The notes under the pieces were generated by a model that was not told the DNA's origin, did not search any database, and saw only the letters and a list, made by a program, of their open reading frames with translations. The position numbers were made by a program, and so were the translations under genes. A stretch of 51,420 bases of DNA from Alkalicoccus chagannorensis DSM 18086 (GTDB taxonomy: Bacteria > Bacillota > Bacilli > Bacillales > Salisediminibacteriaceae), in NCBI RefSeq assembly GCF_000429725.1, contig NZ_AUCK01000027.1:1-51420 (forward strand), given 5' to 3'. Below, one piece after another: positions 27,622-37,351 of this stretch. Every line of letters begins with the position of its first letter. The stretch's first letter is position 1.

Positions 27622-28134
27622 ATGGACTTTAAGCAGTACGTAACAGTAGTAGAAGATTTTCCGCAGGACGGTATTCGTTTTAAAGATATCACGACCCTGA
27701 TGGAAAATGGAGAAGCGTATCAGAAAGCAATCGAGCAGATGACGGAATTCGCCGAAGCGCGGGACATTGATGTCATCGTCGGACCGGAAGCACGCGGCTT
27801 TATCGTCGGCTGTCCGATGGCCGTAAAGATGGGCAAAGGATTCGTACCGGTCAGAAAAGCAGGCAAACTTCCACGCGAAGTGCTTGAAGTAGACTACGGT
27901 CTGGAATACGGCAAGGATTCCCTTAACATTCATAAGGATTCCATCAAGCCGGGCCAGCGTGTTCTGATCACAGATGATCTGCTCGCGACCGGAGGCACCA
28001 TTGAAGCGACGATCAAAATGGTGGAAGAGCTCGGCGGTATCGTAGCCGGCATTGCCTTCCTCATTGAACTGAGCTACCTGGACGGCTCCGACCGTCTGAA
28101 AGAGTATGATGTCTTTACGCTGATCACGTATTAA
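27622..28134 (+). CDS. apt: Adenine phosphoribosyltransferase
   Basis: Salvages adenine to AMP with PRPP. The 170-residue length and motifs match the family: VGPEARGF (near 53-60) and the PRPP loop [13 protein letters not shown] (114-126). AGGAGG precedes ATG 27622. The recJ-apt-relA order is typical of Bacilli, placing a purine salvage enzyme next to the (p)ppGpp synthetase. There is no strong terminator between apt and relA, only a GGAGCGGT/ACCGCTCC hairpin without a U-run. Confidence 0.97.
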   Translation: MDFKQYVTVVEDFPQDGIRFKDITTLMENGEAYQKAIEQMTEFAEARDIDVIVGPEARGFIVGCPMAVKMGKGFVPVRKAGKLPREVLEVDYGLEYGKDSLNIHKDSIKPGQRVLITDDLLATGGTIEATIKMVEELGGIVAGIAFLIELSYLDGSDRLKEYDVFTLITY

Positions 28135-28151
28135 TAACCAGTCAGATCCCG

Positions 28152-28171
28152 GGAGCGGTCCAAACCGCTCC
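28152..28171 (+). terminator. Weak hairpin after apt
   Basis: GGAGCGGT/ACCGCTCC with a 4-nt loop, followed by TATCTACAT rather than a U-run; may only attenuate or protect the 3' end. Confidence 0.35.
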
Positions 28172-28298
28172 TATCTACATATACAGCAGGAATGTATGAT
28201 AAAATACACGGCATAGACGGCGGCAGTGAACCACGGGCTGCAGCCGAAAGCGTCTTCCATTAAATGGGGGAAATCTTGAAGAAACGTAAGGTGATTCC

Positions 28299-30482
28299 AT
28301 GACTAGTGAGCAGGTGCTGGAGCAGGCAGCAGAATATTTATCACAAGAAGACGTCGCCAAACTCCGCCGTGCTTATGAGATGGCGGAATATGCCCATAGA
28401 GAGCAGTACCGGCGCTCAGGTGAACCGTACATATGGCACCCAGTGCAGGTGGCCGGTATTCTGGTCGAACTCGGCCTGGATCCTGACACCATCGCTGCAG
28501 CTTTTCTGCATGACGTGGTTGAGGATACCGACGTCGGCCTGGAAGAGCTGGAGGAAGCTTTCGGAGCGGAAGTGGCCATGCTTGTCGACGGGGTGACGAA
28601 GCTCGGTAAAATCAAGTACAAATCGAAAGAAGAACAACAGGCGGAAAACCACCGGAAAATGTTCGTCGCCATGGCGAAAGATATCCGGGTCATCCTGATT
28701 AAGCTGGCAGACCGTCTGCACAACATGCGCACGCTGAAGCACCTGCCGCCGGAGAAGCAGCGCAGAATCTCGAATGAAACGCTCGAAATTTTTGCTCCGC
28801 TCGCACACCGGCTCGGTATTTCCAAAATCAAATGGGAACTTGAGGATACATCCCTGCGTTATTTGAATCCGCAGCAGTACTACCGGATCGTGAACTTGAT
28901 GAAAAAGAAACGGGTGGAGCGGGAAAGCTATATTGAAGAGGTACAGAACCTGCTTCAGGATCGCCTCGGCGGCATGCAGATTGAAGCGGATATCCACGGC
29001 CGGGCGAAGCACATCTACAGCATTTACCGCAAAATGGTGCTGCAGAACAAACAGTTCAACGAAATTTACGACCTGCTGGCTATCCGGATTGTCGTGAAGA
29101 GTATCAAAGACTGCTACGCGGTGCTCGGAACCATTCATACGCAGTGGAAGCCGATGCCGGGCCGGTTCAAAGATTACATTGCGATGCCGAAAGCGAACAT
29201 GTACCAGTCACTCCATACGACCGTGATCGGACCGAAAGGGGACCCTCTCGAAGTGCAGATCCGCTCGGAGGATATGCATAAAGTTGCTGAATTCGGAGTT
29301 GCAGCGCACTGGGCCTACAAAGAGGGGGGGACAGTCGAAGATTCGGAGTCGCTCGAGACGAAAATGTCCTGGTTCCGCGAAATCCTTGAATGGCAGAACA
29401 ATACAAACGATGCACAGGAATTCATGGAATCCCTTAAAATCGACTTGTTCTCGGACATGGTGTTCGTTTTTTCGCCAAAAGGAGATGTCATTGAGCTGCC
29501 GAAAGGTTCTGTTCCGCTTGACTTCGCCTACCGGATTCACACGGAGGTCGGCAACCGCTGTATTGGTGCGAAAGTGAACGGGAAGATGGTCCCGCTCGAT
29601 CATAAACTTCACACCGGCGATATCGTGGAAGTACTGACGTCGAAACATTCCTACGGCCCGAGCCAGGACTGGATCAAAATGACGCAGAGCTCCCATGCCA
29701 AAAACAAAATCCGCCAGTGGTTCAAGCGGGAAAAGCGGGAAGAAAACGTAGAAAAAGGCCGCGACATGGTGGAGAAGGAAATCGAGCGTAAAGGCTATAA
29801 GCCGAAGCAGATCCTGACGAAAGAAAACCTCGAACGTGTGATGGATAAATTCAGCTTCACGTCAGAAGAAGACTTGTATGCTGCTGTCGGTTATCAAGGC
29901 ATTACGGCAGCCCAGGTCGTCACACGTCTGACGGACCGGATCCGTGCAGAGGAAGAAATCGTCGATACCCGGACGCTGACCGAAGCCGTAGAGGATTTGA
30001 AGCCGCAGCAGAAGCAGGCGCCGAAAACAGACAAGACCGGTGTGCAGGTGAAGGGTGTGGACAACCTCCTTATTCGTCTGTCGCGGTGCTGCAATCCGGT
30101 TCCGGGGGATGAGATTGTCGGCTATATCACGAAAGGACGCGGCGTTTCTATTCACCGCAGCGACTGTCCCAACGTCAAGAATTATGACGAGAACAGCCGC
30201 CTGCTTGATGTCGAATGGGAAAGCGAAGTGCCGCAGTCTAAAAATTATGATGTAGACATCGAGATCACCGGCTATGACCGGCGCTCTCTGCTCAACGACG
30301 TGCTGCAGGCCGTCGCGGAAACGAAGACAAACATCCATGCTGTCAGCGGGAAGGCAGATAAGGATAAAATGGCAAAAATTGATATGACGGTGTCGATTCA
30401 GCATACGGCTCATCTGCAGAAAGTAGTAGACCGCGTAAAGCAGATCCCGGACATTTACACAGTACGGCGCGTCATGCACTAG
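28299..30482 (+). CDS. relA: Bifunctional (p)ppGpp synthetase/hydrolase Rel
   Basis: Makes and degrades the alarmone (p)ppGpp on amino-acid starvation, at the ribosome. Domains in 727 residues: HD hydrolase (about 25-200) with intact HPVQVA (His47), HDVVEDT (His71, Asp72) and LADRLHNMRTL, so hydrolysis is retained; synthetase (about 215-350) with RFKDYIAMPKANMYQSLHT; TGS (near 390-450); zinc-finger/helical region with SRCCNPVPGDEIVGYITKGRGV; and a C-terminal ACT/RRM domain. ATG 28299 has AAGGTGA upstream. It is followed by dtd after 18 bases, the same order as in B. subtilis relA-dtd (yrvI). Confidence 0.97.
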   Translation: MTSEQVLEQAAEYLSQEDVAKLRRAYEMAEYAHREQYRRSGEPYIWHPVQVAGILVELGLDPDTIAAAFLHDVVEDTDVGLEELEEAFGAEVAMLVDGVTKLGKIKYKSKEEQQAENHRKMFVAMAKDIRVILIKLADRLHNMRTLKHLPPEKQRRISNETLEIFAPLAHRLGISKIKWELEDTSLRYLNPQQYYRIVNLMKKKRVERESYIEEVQNLLQDRLGGMQIEADIHGRAKHIYSIYRKMVLQNKQFNEIYDLLAIRIVVKSIKDCYAVLGTIHTQWKPMPGRFKDYIAMPKANMYQSLHTTVIGPKGDPLEVQIRSEDMHKVAEFGVAAHWAYKEGGTVEDSESLETKMSWFREILEWQNNTNDAQEFMESLKIDLFSDMVFVFSPKGDVIELPKGSVPLDFAYRIHTEVGNRCIGAKVNGKMVPLDHKLHTGDIVEVLTSKHSYGPSQDWIKMTQSSHAKNKIRQWFKREKREENVEKGRDMVEKEIERKGYKPKQILTKENLERVMDKFSFTSEEDLYAAVGYQGITAAQVVTRLTDRIRAEEEIVDTRTLTEAVEDLKPQQKQAPKTDKTGVQVKGVDNLLIRLSRCCNPVPGDEIVGYITKGRGVSIHRSDCPNVKNYDENSRLLDVEWESEVPQSKNYDVDIEITGYDRRSLLNDVLQAVAETKTNIHAVSGKADKDKMAKIDMTVSIQHTAHLQKVVDRVKQIPDIYTVRRVMH

Positions 30483-30500
30483 AGAGAAGGAGCATGGTTG

Positions 30501-30959
30501 ATGAGAGTCATTTTACAGCGATCCGGCAGTGCGTGCGTTACTGTCGGAGAGGATGTTACAGCGGAAATAGATCACGGCCTTGTCCTGCTTGTCGGCATCA
30601 CGCATGACGACACGATGGAGGATGTTATTTACACAGCAGACAAAGCTGCCGGACTGCGGATTTTTGAGGATGAAGCAGGAAAAATGAACGTCTCGGTAAA
30701 AGAGACCGGCGGCAGCGTCATCACGGTTTCCCAGTTTACGCTTTATGGTGATACGCGCAAAGGGCGGCGGCCGAACTTTATGAAAGCCGCCCCGCCGGGA
30801 GAGGCCGAGGCGATGTATGAGGCATTCAATACCCGTCTGCGCACAGAGCACGGACTGCACGTGGAAACGGGCCGCTTTGGTGAAATGATGGACGTTTCGC
30901 TGACAAACAAGGGACCTGTTACGATCATCATCGACAGCAGTGAGAGGAACCCCTCTTGA
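30501..30959 (+). CDS. dtd: D-aminoacyl-tRNA deacylase
   Basis: Hydrolyses D-amino acids (and glycine from tRNA-Ala) mischarged on tRNA. The 152-residue protein carries [15 protein letters not shown] (the SQFTL motif, near 78) and NKGPVTI, containing the cis Gly-Pro motif that rejects L-amino acids. AAGGAG lies 8 bases before ATG 30501; a TTG 3 bases earlier would be less well spaced. The -35 box of the hisS leader promoter overlaps its stop codon, so the operon relA-dtd ends where the hisS transcript begins. Confidence 0.96.
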   Translation: MRVILQRSGSACVTVGEDVTAEIDHGLVLLVGITHDDTMEDVIYTADKAAGLRIFEDEAGKMNVSVKETGGSVITVSQFTLYGDTRKGRRPNFMKAAPPGEAEAMYEAFNTRLRTEHGLHVETGRFGEMMDVSLTNKGPVTIIIDSSERNPS

Positions 30960-30984
30960 CAGAACGAAACGGAATTCGTATGAT
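30956..30984 (+). promoter_or_regulatory. Promoter of the hisS leader
   Basis: TTGACA (30956-30961), 17-base spacer, TATGAT (30979-30984). The -35 box overlaps the dtd stop codon. Confidence 0.9.
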
Positions 30985-30989
30985 AAACA

Positions 30990-31241
30990 AATACTTACGA
31001 ACCGGTAACGGAGAAGAGTAGAGCAGGATCCCCATTTACCAGAGACAGGCTGCCACGGCTGCGAGCACCTGAAATGAACCTGCTTGAATGAACACTCCTC
31101 AGGTGTCTCCCTGAACATAAAGTAGGGGCGGCCGTCATTCAGGCGTTAACTGATGAGTGGAAGCAGCATGCTTCAACTAGGGTGGTACCACGGGTCAAAG
31201 ACTCTCGTCCCTGACATTGTCAGGACGGGAGTCTTTTTTTT
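30990..31241 (+). promoter_or_regulatory. T-box leader sensing uncharged tRNA-His
   Basis: Contains the T-box sequence AGGGTGGTACCACG (31179-31192), which forms the antiterminator with the tRNA acceptor end, and the competing terminator 31200-31241 (GACTC.CGTCC stem, run of eight T). Stem I is visible: GGAG with GAAGAGTAG loop E sequence near 31011-31020, AGCAGG pairing with CCTGCT, and the specifier loop reading GAA-CAC at 31090-31095. CAC is a histidine codon, agreeing with the downstream hisS. Uncharged tRNA-His should therefore switch on hisS-aspS. Confidence 0.93.
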
Positions 31242-31242
31242 A

Positions 31243-31424
31243 GTATAGGAATGTATAAGTTCTCATACAGTGTGACGGCGGCTCCATGCTCTGCTCGGGA
31301 AGAAACAAAGAACGTTTTCTTCCCTCAAAAGCTTGCAGCGCTTCCGCACGCCGTTCCGACCAAAAGGCGCTTTGCGCTTTTGTTCGCTTCGTAGGAATGG
31401 CTGAGTTTTCATCGACGGCGGCTG
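31243..31424 (+). repeat. Dispersed structured repeat, copy B, plus start of a second unit
   Basis: A full unit (31243-31385) beginning GTATAGGAATGTATAAG, with hairpin GGGAAGAAA.../TTTTCTTCCC (31297-31324) and the closing AAAAGGCGCTTTGCGCTTTT. A partial second unit restarts at 31391 (GTAGGAATGG..GAGTTTTCAT.GACGGCGGCT). It lies between the T-box terminator and hisS, so it is part of the hisS 5' untranslated mRNA whenever the terminator is read through. Confidence 0.85.
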
Positions 31425-31583
31425 CGTCCGCTGTCCGGAAAAAACGAAAAGCCGGGACTTCCCTTCGAGAGCTCGCACTGGACGCCGCAGTAACCGGCTC
31501 GAACGGTTGTTTCACAGGAGAAGCACACGGAGTGCCCGCCGTCCGCCCTGCAGAGAAATTGGCATAGAAAAGGAGAGGTCGAT

Positions 31584-32870
31584 ATGGGATTTAACATACC
31601 GAGAGGGACACAGGATATTTTACCCGGAGAAGCGGAGAAATGGCAGCTGATTGAGGCGAAAGCGCATGATATCTGCCGCCGATTCAACTACAAAGAGATA
31701 CGGACGCCGGTCTTTGAGCAGACGGAGCTGTTTGCGAGAGGCGTTGGAGATACTACAGACATCGTGCAGAAAGAGATGTATACATTTAACGACCGGGGCG
31801 GAAGAAGCCTGACGCTCCGACCGGAGGGGACTGCTTCGGTCGTCCGATCGTTTGTCGGGGAGAAAATGCACGGCTGGGTGGAACAGCCGGTAAAGCTGTA
31901 CTATACCGGCCCGATGTTCCGCTACGAGCGCCCGCAGTCCGGACGTATGCGCCAGTTTGTCCAGTTCGGCGTGGAAGCTCTCGGCAGTGCCGATCCGGCT
32001 GTAGACGCGGAAGTCATCGCTTTGGCGATGACGTTTTATGAAGAACTCGGGCTGGAGAAACTGAAGCTCGTGATTAACTCTCTTGGAGATAAAGACAGCC
32101 GCGAAGCGCACCGCCGGGCACTGACTGCACACTTTGAACCTGTTCAGGACGAGCTGTGCGAAGACTGCCGCACCCGTCTGCACCAGAACCCGCTCCGGAT
32201 TTTAGACTGCAAGGTGGACAAGAACCACGCACGCATGAAGGATGCTCCCTCGATTCTTGACTATTTGAACGAAGAATCACAAGCGTACTTTGCAGACGTG
32301 CAGCGCTACCTGGACGAAATGGGGATCGGTTATACGGTCGATGAAACGCTGGTACGCGGCCTCGACTACTACAACAACACGGCCTTTGAAATCATGATGG
32401 AGGGCGAAGGGTTCGGTGCCATTACGACGCTTGCCGGCGGTGGCCGCTACAATGGGCTCGTAGAAGAGATCGGCGGGCCGGAAACACCGGGAATTGGTTT
32501 TGCACTGAGTATCGAGCGGCTGCTGATGGCGCTGGAAACCCAGGGCGTAGAGCTGATTGAAGATACGCCGCTCGAGGTATATCTTGTCACGATGGGGGAG
32601 GAAGCAGCGAGAAGAGCCCCTTCCCTGCTTCAGGAGCTCCGTCGTGCAGGGTTTACCGCCGATACAGACTATCTCGGCCGGAAAATGAAAGGCCAGATGA
32701 AAGCAGCAGACCGTCAGGGAGCAGAAGTCGTCCTCCTGCTCGGCGACAATGAGCTTGCTGAAAACAACATTAACGTCAAAGACATGAAAACCGGAGAGCA
32801 GCAGCTGGCAGACTTGTCCAGCTTAACAGAGACGCTCCGGCGCACATTGACAACGAAGGGAGAATCTTAA
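31584..32870 (+). CDS. hisS: Histidine-tRNA ligase
   Basis: Charges tRNA-His. The 428-residue class II synthetase begins [15 protein letters not shown]. It has motif 2 around [19 protein letters not shown], the histidine-specific [12 protein letters not shown] near 257-268, motif 3 with [15 protein letters not shown] and the C-terminal anticodon-binding domain (about 330-425). AAAAGGAGAGGT precedes the ATG. Expression is governed by the His T-box 350 bases upstream. aspS begins at the base directly after the hisS stop codon. Confidence 0.97.
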   Translation: MGFNIPRGTQDILPGEAEKWQLIEAKAHDICRRFNYKEIRTPVFEQTELFARGVGDTTDIVQKEMYTFNDRGGRSLTLRPEGTASVVRSFVGEKMHGWVEQPVKLYYTGPMFRYERPQSGRMRQFVQFGVEALGSADPAVDAEVIALAMTFYEELGLEKLKLVINSLGDKDSREAHRRALTAHFEPVQDELCEDCRTRLHQNPLRILDCKVDKNHARMKDAPSILDYLNEESQAYFADVQRYLDEMGIGYTVDETLVRGLDYYNNTAFEIMMEGEGFGAITTLAGGGRYNGLVEEIGGPETPGIGFALSIERLLMALETQGVELIEDTPLEVYLVTMGEEAARRAPSLLQELRRAGFTADTDYLGRKMKGQMKAADRQGAEVVLLLGDNELAENNINVKDMKTGEQQLADLSSLTETLRRTLTTKGES

Positions 32871-34673
32871 TTGAAACAACGAACGCATACATGTGGAGAA
32901 TTGACAGAACAGCAGATCGGCTCGAAAGTAACCCTGCAGGGGTGGGTGAAGCGCCGGCGTGACCTCGGCCAGGTGATTTTTATTGACCTGCGTGACCGGT
33001 CGGGGCATGTGCAGATCGTGTTTAACGGAGAAGTGAATCCGGAAGCACTGCATACCGCAGAGGATGTTCGCTCGGAGTATGTGCTGGAAATCACCGGGGA
33101 AGTGCTTGAGCGGGATCAGGAAAACGTGAACGATAAAATTTCGACCGGCCGGATTGAAGTGCTGGTCGATGACGTGCAAGTCCTGAACGCTGCAAAAGGC
33201 CTTCCGTTCGTCATTGATGAAGGCGATGAGCTCAATGAAGATGTCCGCCTGAAATACCGGTACCTGGATCTCCGCCGTCCAGCCATGCAGGATACGATGA
33301 TGCTGCGGAGCAGAACGACGAAGCTCATCCGGGATATTCTGGAAGAGGAACGGTTTCTTGAAATGGAAACACCGATGCTGACTAAAAGCACGCCGGAAGG
33401 GGCACGTGACTACCTTGTCCCGTCGCGGGTGCATGAAGGAGAATTCTATGCACTTCCACAATCTCCTCAGCTGTTCAAGCAGCTGCTGATGGTTTCCGGC
33501 TTTGAGCGTTACTTCCAGATTGCCCGTTGTTTCCGGGATGAGGATCTGCGTGCAGACCGCCAGCCGGAATTCACCCAGGTCGATATCGAAGCCTCCTTCA
33601 TGGGCAGGGAAGAGCTGATGAAGATGATGGAAAACATGATGCAGCGGCTCGTCAAAGAACTCCGCGGAGTGGATGTAGAAGCACCGTTCAAGCGTCTTTC
33701 CTACGACGAAGCGATGAACCGGTACGGATCGGATAAGCCGGATACAAGATTCGGCATGGAGCTGACCGACGTTTCTGATCTGGTGAAGGACAGCGGGTTT
33801 AAGGTGTTCTCCGGGGCTGTCCAAAACGGCGGCGCCGTGAAAGGCATCTGTGTGAAAGGAATCGCCCCGGATTATTCCAGAAAAGATCTGGATGAACTGA
33901 GCAGCTTCGCCGCGATTTATGGCGCGAAAGGGCTCGCCTGGCTGAAAGTAGAAAGCGGCTCGGAAGTGAAAGGTCCTGTTGCGAAATTCTTTGACGAGGC
34001 CCAGCAGAAGTCCTTGATCGAAGCTTTCGATGCAGACGCGGGGGATGTCCTGTTGTTTGCAGCAGATAAGCTGCAGGTCGTATGGGACGTTCTCGGCGCG
34101 CTGCGGACCAAGTTCGCGAGAGAGCTCCAGCTGGTGGAACCGGGCACGTTCGATTTTCTCTGGGTCACGACGTTCCCGCTTCTTGAGTATGATGAAGATT
34201 CCGGACGCTACGTCGCGCTGCACCACCCGTTCACCCGTCCAGTCGACGAAGATCTTGATAAACTCGAATCTGCACCGGAAGAGGTACATGCAGAAGCCTA
34301 CGACCTCGTATTGAACGGATACGAGCTCGGTGGTGGATCCCAGCGTATTTACGAGCGGGATCTCCAGGAAAAAATGTTTACCGCGCTCGGATTCTCTGAA
34401 GAAGAAGCGAAAGCGCAGTTCGGTTTTCTCATGGATGCGTTTGAATATGGTACGCCGCCGCATGGGGGAATTGCTCTCGGTCTGGACCGTCTCGTGATGA
34501 TTCTGGCCGACCGTACGAATCTCCGCGATACGATTGCTTTCCCGAAAACAGCGAGTGCCAGCTGCCTGTTGACGGATGCACCGAGTCCGGTGGAGCAGGA
34601 GAAGCTCGACGAACTGCACCTGGAAGTGAAAGCAAAGAAGAAAGAAGAAAAAGAAAGCAGCAAAGACGCATAA
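32871..34673 (+). CDS. aspS: Aspartate-tRNA ligase
   Basis: Charges tRNA-Asp. The 600-residue bacterial-type class II enzyme has the N-terminal anticodon-binding OB fold ([21 protein letters not shown]), class II motifs ([43 protein letters not shown]), the GAD insertion domain (about 290-420) and motif 3 [11 protein letters not shown]. It starts with TTG directly after the hisS stop, using GAAGGGAG inside hisS; translation is coupled and both genes respond to the His T-box. Ends in a Lys/Glu-rich tail. Whether it is discriminating or non-discriminating cannot be told here. Confidence 0.97.
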   Translation: MKQRTHTCGELTEQQIGSKVTLQGWVKRRRDLGQVIFIDLRDRSGHVQIVFNGEVNPEALHTAEDVRSEYVLEITGEVLERDQENVNDKISTGRIEVLVDDVQVLNAAKGLPFVIDEGDELNEDVRLKYRYLDLRRPAMQDTMMLRSRTTKLIRDILEEERFLEMETPMLTKSTPEGARDYLVPSRVHEGEFYALPQSPQLFKQLLMVSGFERYFQIARCFRDEDLRADRQPEFTQVDIEASFMGREELMKMMENMMQRLVKELRGVDVEAPFKRLSYDEAMNRYGSDKPDTRFGMELTDVSDLVKDSGFKVFSGAVQNGGAVKGICVKGIAPDYSRKDLDELSSFAAIYGAKGLAWLKVESGSEVKGPVAKFFDEAQQKSLIEAFDADAGDVLLFAADKLQVVWDVLGALRTKFARELQLVEPGTFDFLWVTTFPLLEYDEDSGRYVALHHPFTRPVDEDLDKLESAPEEVHAEAYDLVLNGYELGGGSQRIYERDLQEKMFTALGFSEEEAKAQFGFLMDAFEYGTPPHGGIALGLDRLVMILADRTNLRDTIAFPKTASASCLLTDAPSPVEQEKLDELHLEVKAKKKEEKESSKDA

Positions 34674-34704
34674 AACACCATCATGGATGTACATCCAGAT
34701 GTGT

Positions 34705-34749
34705 GCGCCGGAAGGAAACGTCGTTTTTCCCTCCGGCGCTTCTTCTTTC
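34705..34749 (+). terminator. Terminator of hisS-aspS
   Basis: GCGCCGGA pairs with TCCGGCGC, extended by AGG.../CCCT, followed by TTCTTCTTT. Confidence 0.85.
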
Positions 34750-34909
34750 GATTGACAAAGGCATGCCTGGTTTTTCAACGCCTCCGGCAGTTCTTTCCGC
34801 TGCACGCAGCGCATGTTTTTCCTGCGATGAAGAGACAGCGCTTTTTCCTCAATTCAGCCAGAGGACTCACCCTGCTCCTTGTATTAACAGAATTTTTCGA
34901 AATCGACAC

Positions 34910-34938
34910 TTGCAATCTGTGACTTATTCGGGTATATT
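34910..34938 (+). promoter_or_regulatory. Promoter of the putative 6S RNA
   Basis: TTGCAA (34910-34915), 17-base spacer, TATATT (34933-34938), giving a start near 34945. Confidence 0.7.
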
Positions 34939-34944
34939 GAGGGT

Positions 34945-35156
34945 ACAACAGATGTTATCCAGTGTAAGAGTCCTGCACTGCACGTTCTTCCCATACGGTT
35001 TGAGCCAACATTGTAACCTTGGGAGCATCTTCGTTCGTCAGGAATGGGCATGCCCCGCCATACCAGGCAGGGGACGTCCGGCCCCGTCGACAGAGCACCC
35101 ACCTGCCGCTGCAGGTTCAAAACAGTGTAAAGAAACGACAGAACGGGACTCTTATC
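34945..35156 (+). ncRNA. ssrS: Probable 6S RNA (SsrS/BsrA-type)
   Basis: 6S RNA mimics an open promoter and sequesters the sigma-A RNA polymerase. A 9-bp closing stem is visible, TAAGAGTCC (34965-34973) with GGACTCTTA (35146-35154), enclosing about 170 bases with several internal hairpins (for example GGGCATGCCC near 35045). The region has its own promoter, no coding potential, and a length of about 200, all typical of 6S RNA. B. subtilis encodes its 6S-1 RNA in the same place, just after aspS. I did not verify the conserved central bubble, so synteny and overall shape carry the call. Confidence 0.7.
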
Positions 35157-35170
35157 CTTACATACGACAT

Positions 35171-35207
35171 AACGAAGGCGGCGGGTCTAGGACCTGCCGC
35201 CTTCGTT
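35171..35207. terminator. Hairpin between the 6S RNA and rarA
   Basis: A perfect 16-bp stem, AACGAAGGCGGCGGGT (35171-35186) with ACCTGCCGCCTTCGTT containing one G-T pair (35192-35207), 5-nt loop. It overlaps the last codons of rarA. No U-run on either side, so termination would rely on the stem alone; probably shared by the convergent units. Confidence 0.6.
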
Positions 35208-36533
35208 GTGGATGCGTTCAGAGAAATAATCGAGCCGTTTCTGGACGGTTTTTTCGTAGCCGTTGGAGGAAGGGTGGTAAAACTGCTTTTTCCTTAAATG
35301 GTCAGGGAGATACTGCTGGACAACATAATGATTTTCGTAGTGATGCGGATAGAGATAGTTCTGTCCGTGCCCGAGACGTGATGCTCCTTTGTAGTGTGCA
35401 TCGCGCAGGTGAACCGGCACATCGCCGGTTTTTTCTTTCCGGACGGTTTCCAGCGCCGCATCAATACTCTCGATCACGCGGTTGCTCTTCGGTGCTGTAG
35501 CCAGATAGAGAGCCGCTTCTGCAAGAGGAATGCGCGCTTCCGGCATGCCGAGAAATTCCACGGCGTGATACGCAGCTTCTGCGATCAGCAGGGCATTCGG
35601 ATCCGCCAGTCCGACATCTTCTGCAGCATGGACATACAACCGTCTTGCGATGAATTTAGCATCTTCACCGGCATAAATCATTTTGGCCATCCAGTACAGC
35701 GCAGCGTCCGGGTCTGAGCCTCGGATGCTCTTAATAAAAGCGGATATCGTATCATAGTGATTATCGCCGTCTTTATCATACTGGAGCACCCGCTGTTGAA
35801 TGGATTGTTCCGCTGTGCCGGTATCAATGACAATCGTGCCGTTTTTGTCGGGATCCGTCGTTAGCACTGCGAGTTCGAGCGCATTCAATGCCGTTCTCGC
35901 ATCTCCCTGGGCTGTCTGAATAATGTGATCCATGGCAGCAGGGTCGACGAATACATCGTATCTGCCGAAACCACGCTCCTCGTCACGGAGGGCTTCCTGC
36001 ATGACGTCGTTCATCTCGCTGTCCGTTAATTTTTCCAGACGGAACAGACGGGAACGGGACAGCAGTGCTGCGTTCACTTCGAACATCGGGTTTTCCGTTG
36101 TAGCCCCGATGAGGGTGACCGTCCCGTCCTCTACGTGCGGCAGCAGAGCATCCTGCTGGCTCTTGTTGAACCGATGGATTTCATCGATGAAGAGCACGGT
36201 TTTCTGGTCATGCATCATCTGTCGCTCGGACGCAGCTTTCACCACTTCCTTAACGTCTTTGACGCCCGCTGTGACGGCGTTGAGCTGCTCAAAGTATGCG
36301 CTCGAAGCACCGGCGATCACCTGGGCGAGCGTCGTTTTACCCGTTCCCGGGGGTCCGTGGAAAATCATTGCGGAGAGCCGGTCTGCTTCAACCGCCCGTC
36401 TTAAAAGCGTTCCTTCCCCGATGATGTGCTGCTGGCCGTGGATATCTTCGAGTCTGCGGGGCCGCATCCGCGCAGCGAGAGGTCTGCGGCCGCTCGTCTG
36501 TTCCGCTTGGTCTTTATGAGAAAATAAGTCCAT
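35187..36533 (-). CDS. rarA: Replication-associated recombination protein RarA
   Basis: AAA+ ATPase related to RuvB and clamp loaders, acting at stalled replication forks. The 448-residue protein has Walker A GPPGTGKT (60-67), Walker B DEIHRFNKSQQD, sensor 1 GATTENP and the C-terminal MgsA tetramerisation domain with IKSIRGSDPDAALYW. The N-terminus lacks a zinc finger. It is the only minus-strand gene in this half of the window. In B. subtilis the orthologue (yrvN) also lies near aspS and cymR. The start ATG at 36533 follows AGGAGG. Confidence 0.96.
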   Translation of the reverse strand: MDLFSHKDQAEQTSGRRPLAARMRPRRLEDIHGQQHIIGEGTLLRRAVEADRLSAMIFHGPPGTGKTTLAQVIAGASSAYFEQLNAVTAGVKDVKEVVKAASERQMMHDQKTVLFIDEIHRFNKSQQDALLPHVEDGTVTLIGATTENPMFEVNAALLSRSRLFRLEKLTDSEMNDVMQEALRDEERGFGRYDVFVDPAAMDHIIQTAQGDARTALNALELAVLTTDPDKNGTIVIDTGTAEQSIQQRVLQYDKDGDNHYDTISAFIKSIRGSDPDAALYWMAKMIYAGEDAKFIARRLYVHAAEDVGLADPNALLIAEAAYHAVEFLGMPEARIPLAEAALYLATAPKSNRVIESIDAALETVRKEKTGDVPVHLRDAHYKGASRLGHGQNYLYPHHYENHYVVQQYLPDHLRKKQFYHPSSNGYEKTVQKRLDYFSERIHNEGGRS

Positions 36534-36703
36534 ATTCCGCCTCCTGATTCGAGCAGTGTTATTGCAATTTTACCGGATGCCCGGTAGAATGCAAAGGGTT
36601 TGTACTATTTGAAGAAAGACGTGTGCCCCGACCGCCGCCGTGCGGATGCGGAATGGGGCTGCACTCTGTTATAATAGGGCTGGAAGTAGAGGAGGAGCGG
36701 CTT

Positions 36704-37351
36704 GTGATACTGGGGATGAATACAGCTGGACGGACGTTCCGGTGGTTGGTGTTTGCAGCAGGGCTGATGATCATGAGTCTCGGCGTCTCCCTGATGATAC
36801 GGGCGCAGCTCGGCAGTGCCCCCTGGGACGTGCTTCATATCGGTTTGATGCAGCAGTTCGGCCTGACTGTCGGGACATGGACAGTAATCATGGGATTTCT
36901 TCTCCTGGCAGTCTCGACCGTCCTGACGAAAACACTGCCGCAGATGGGGGCCTGGCTGAACATGCTGCTCGTCGGAGCCTTTGTAGACATGTTTCTGATT
37001 CTGATTCCTGCAGCAGACATCCTGTTCGTGCAGTCGCTGATGCTGCTCGCGGGTATTCTCATTATGGGATTTGGCATCGGTGTCTACATTTCTCCGCGCT
37101 GCGGCGCCGGTCCGAGAGACAGCGTTATGCTGGCTCTGTCAGAAAAAACAGGAGCAACGGTTGCCAGGGTACGTATCTATATGGAGGTACTCGTACTGGC
37201 TGCCGGATGGCTTCTCGGTGGGCCGGTTTTTATCGGAACCATTCTGTTCAGCCTGACGATCGGGCATGTGACTGGATTTTCCCTTCGCCTCTGCTCTACA
37301 TGGATGGATCGATTTATGGAAAGAGGGATGAGACTTGAAAATATCAACTAA
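36704..37351 (+). CDS. YczE/YyaS/YitT-family membrane protein
   Basis: A 215-residue integral membrane protein with five or six hydrophobic helices, of the YczE group. It contains LGVSLMIRAQLGSAPWDVL near the N-terminus and GIGVYISPRCGAGPRDSVMLAL in the middle, the two family signatures. In B. subtilis YczE affects surfactin production through an unknown mechanism, so no substrate is proposed. GTG 36704 has GGAGGAG upstream; an ATG at 36716 is an alternative. An extended -10 (TGTTATAAT) ends at 36675. Its end overlaps cymR by 17 bases, so it may be co-transcribed with the cymR-iscS-mnmA genes. Confidence 0.82.
   Translation: MILGMNTAGRTFRWLVFAAGLMIMSLGVSLMIRAQLGSAPWDVLHIGLMQQFGLTVGTWTVIMGFLLLAVSTVLTKTLPQMGAWLNMLLVGAFVDMFLILIPAADILFVQSLMLLAGILIMGFGIGVYISPRCGAGPRDSVMLALSEKTGATVARVRIYMEVLVLAAGWLLGGPVFIGTILFSLTIGHVTGFSLRLCSTWMDRFMERGMRLENIN

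Noticed and set aside
31286-31567. Open frame in the repeat upstream of hisS
   Set aside because: Comparable frames arise in every copy of the repeat (for example 51130-51345), with no consistent start or binding site.
32823-34814. 663-codon open frame on the minus strand opposite aspS
   Set aside because: Fully antisense to aspS, typical of GC-biased third-codon positions; no domain recognised.
34683-35500. Plus-strand open frames across the 6S RNA region
   Set aside because: They run over a terminator, a promoter and a structured RNA and into rarA antisense; no coding signature.
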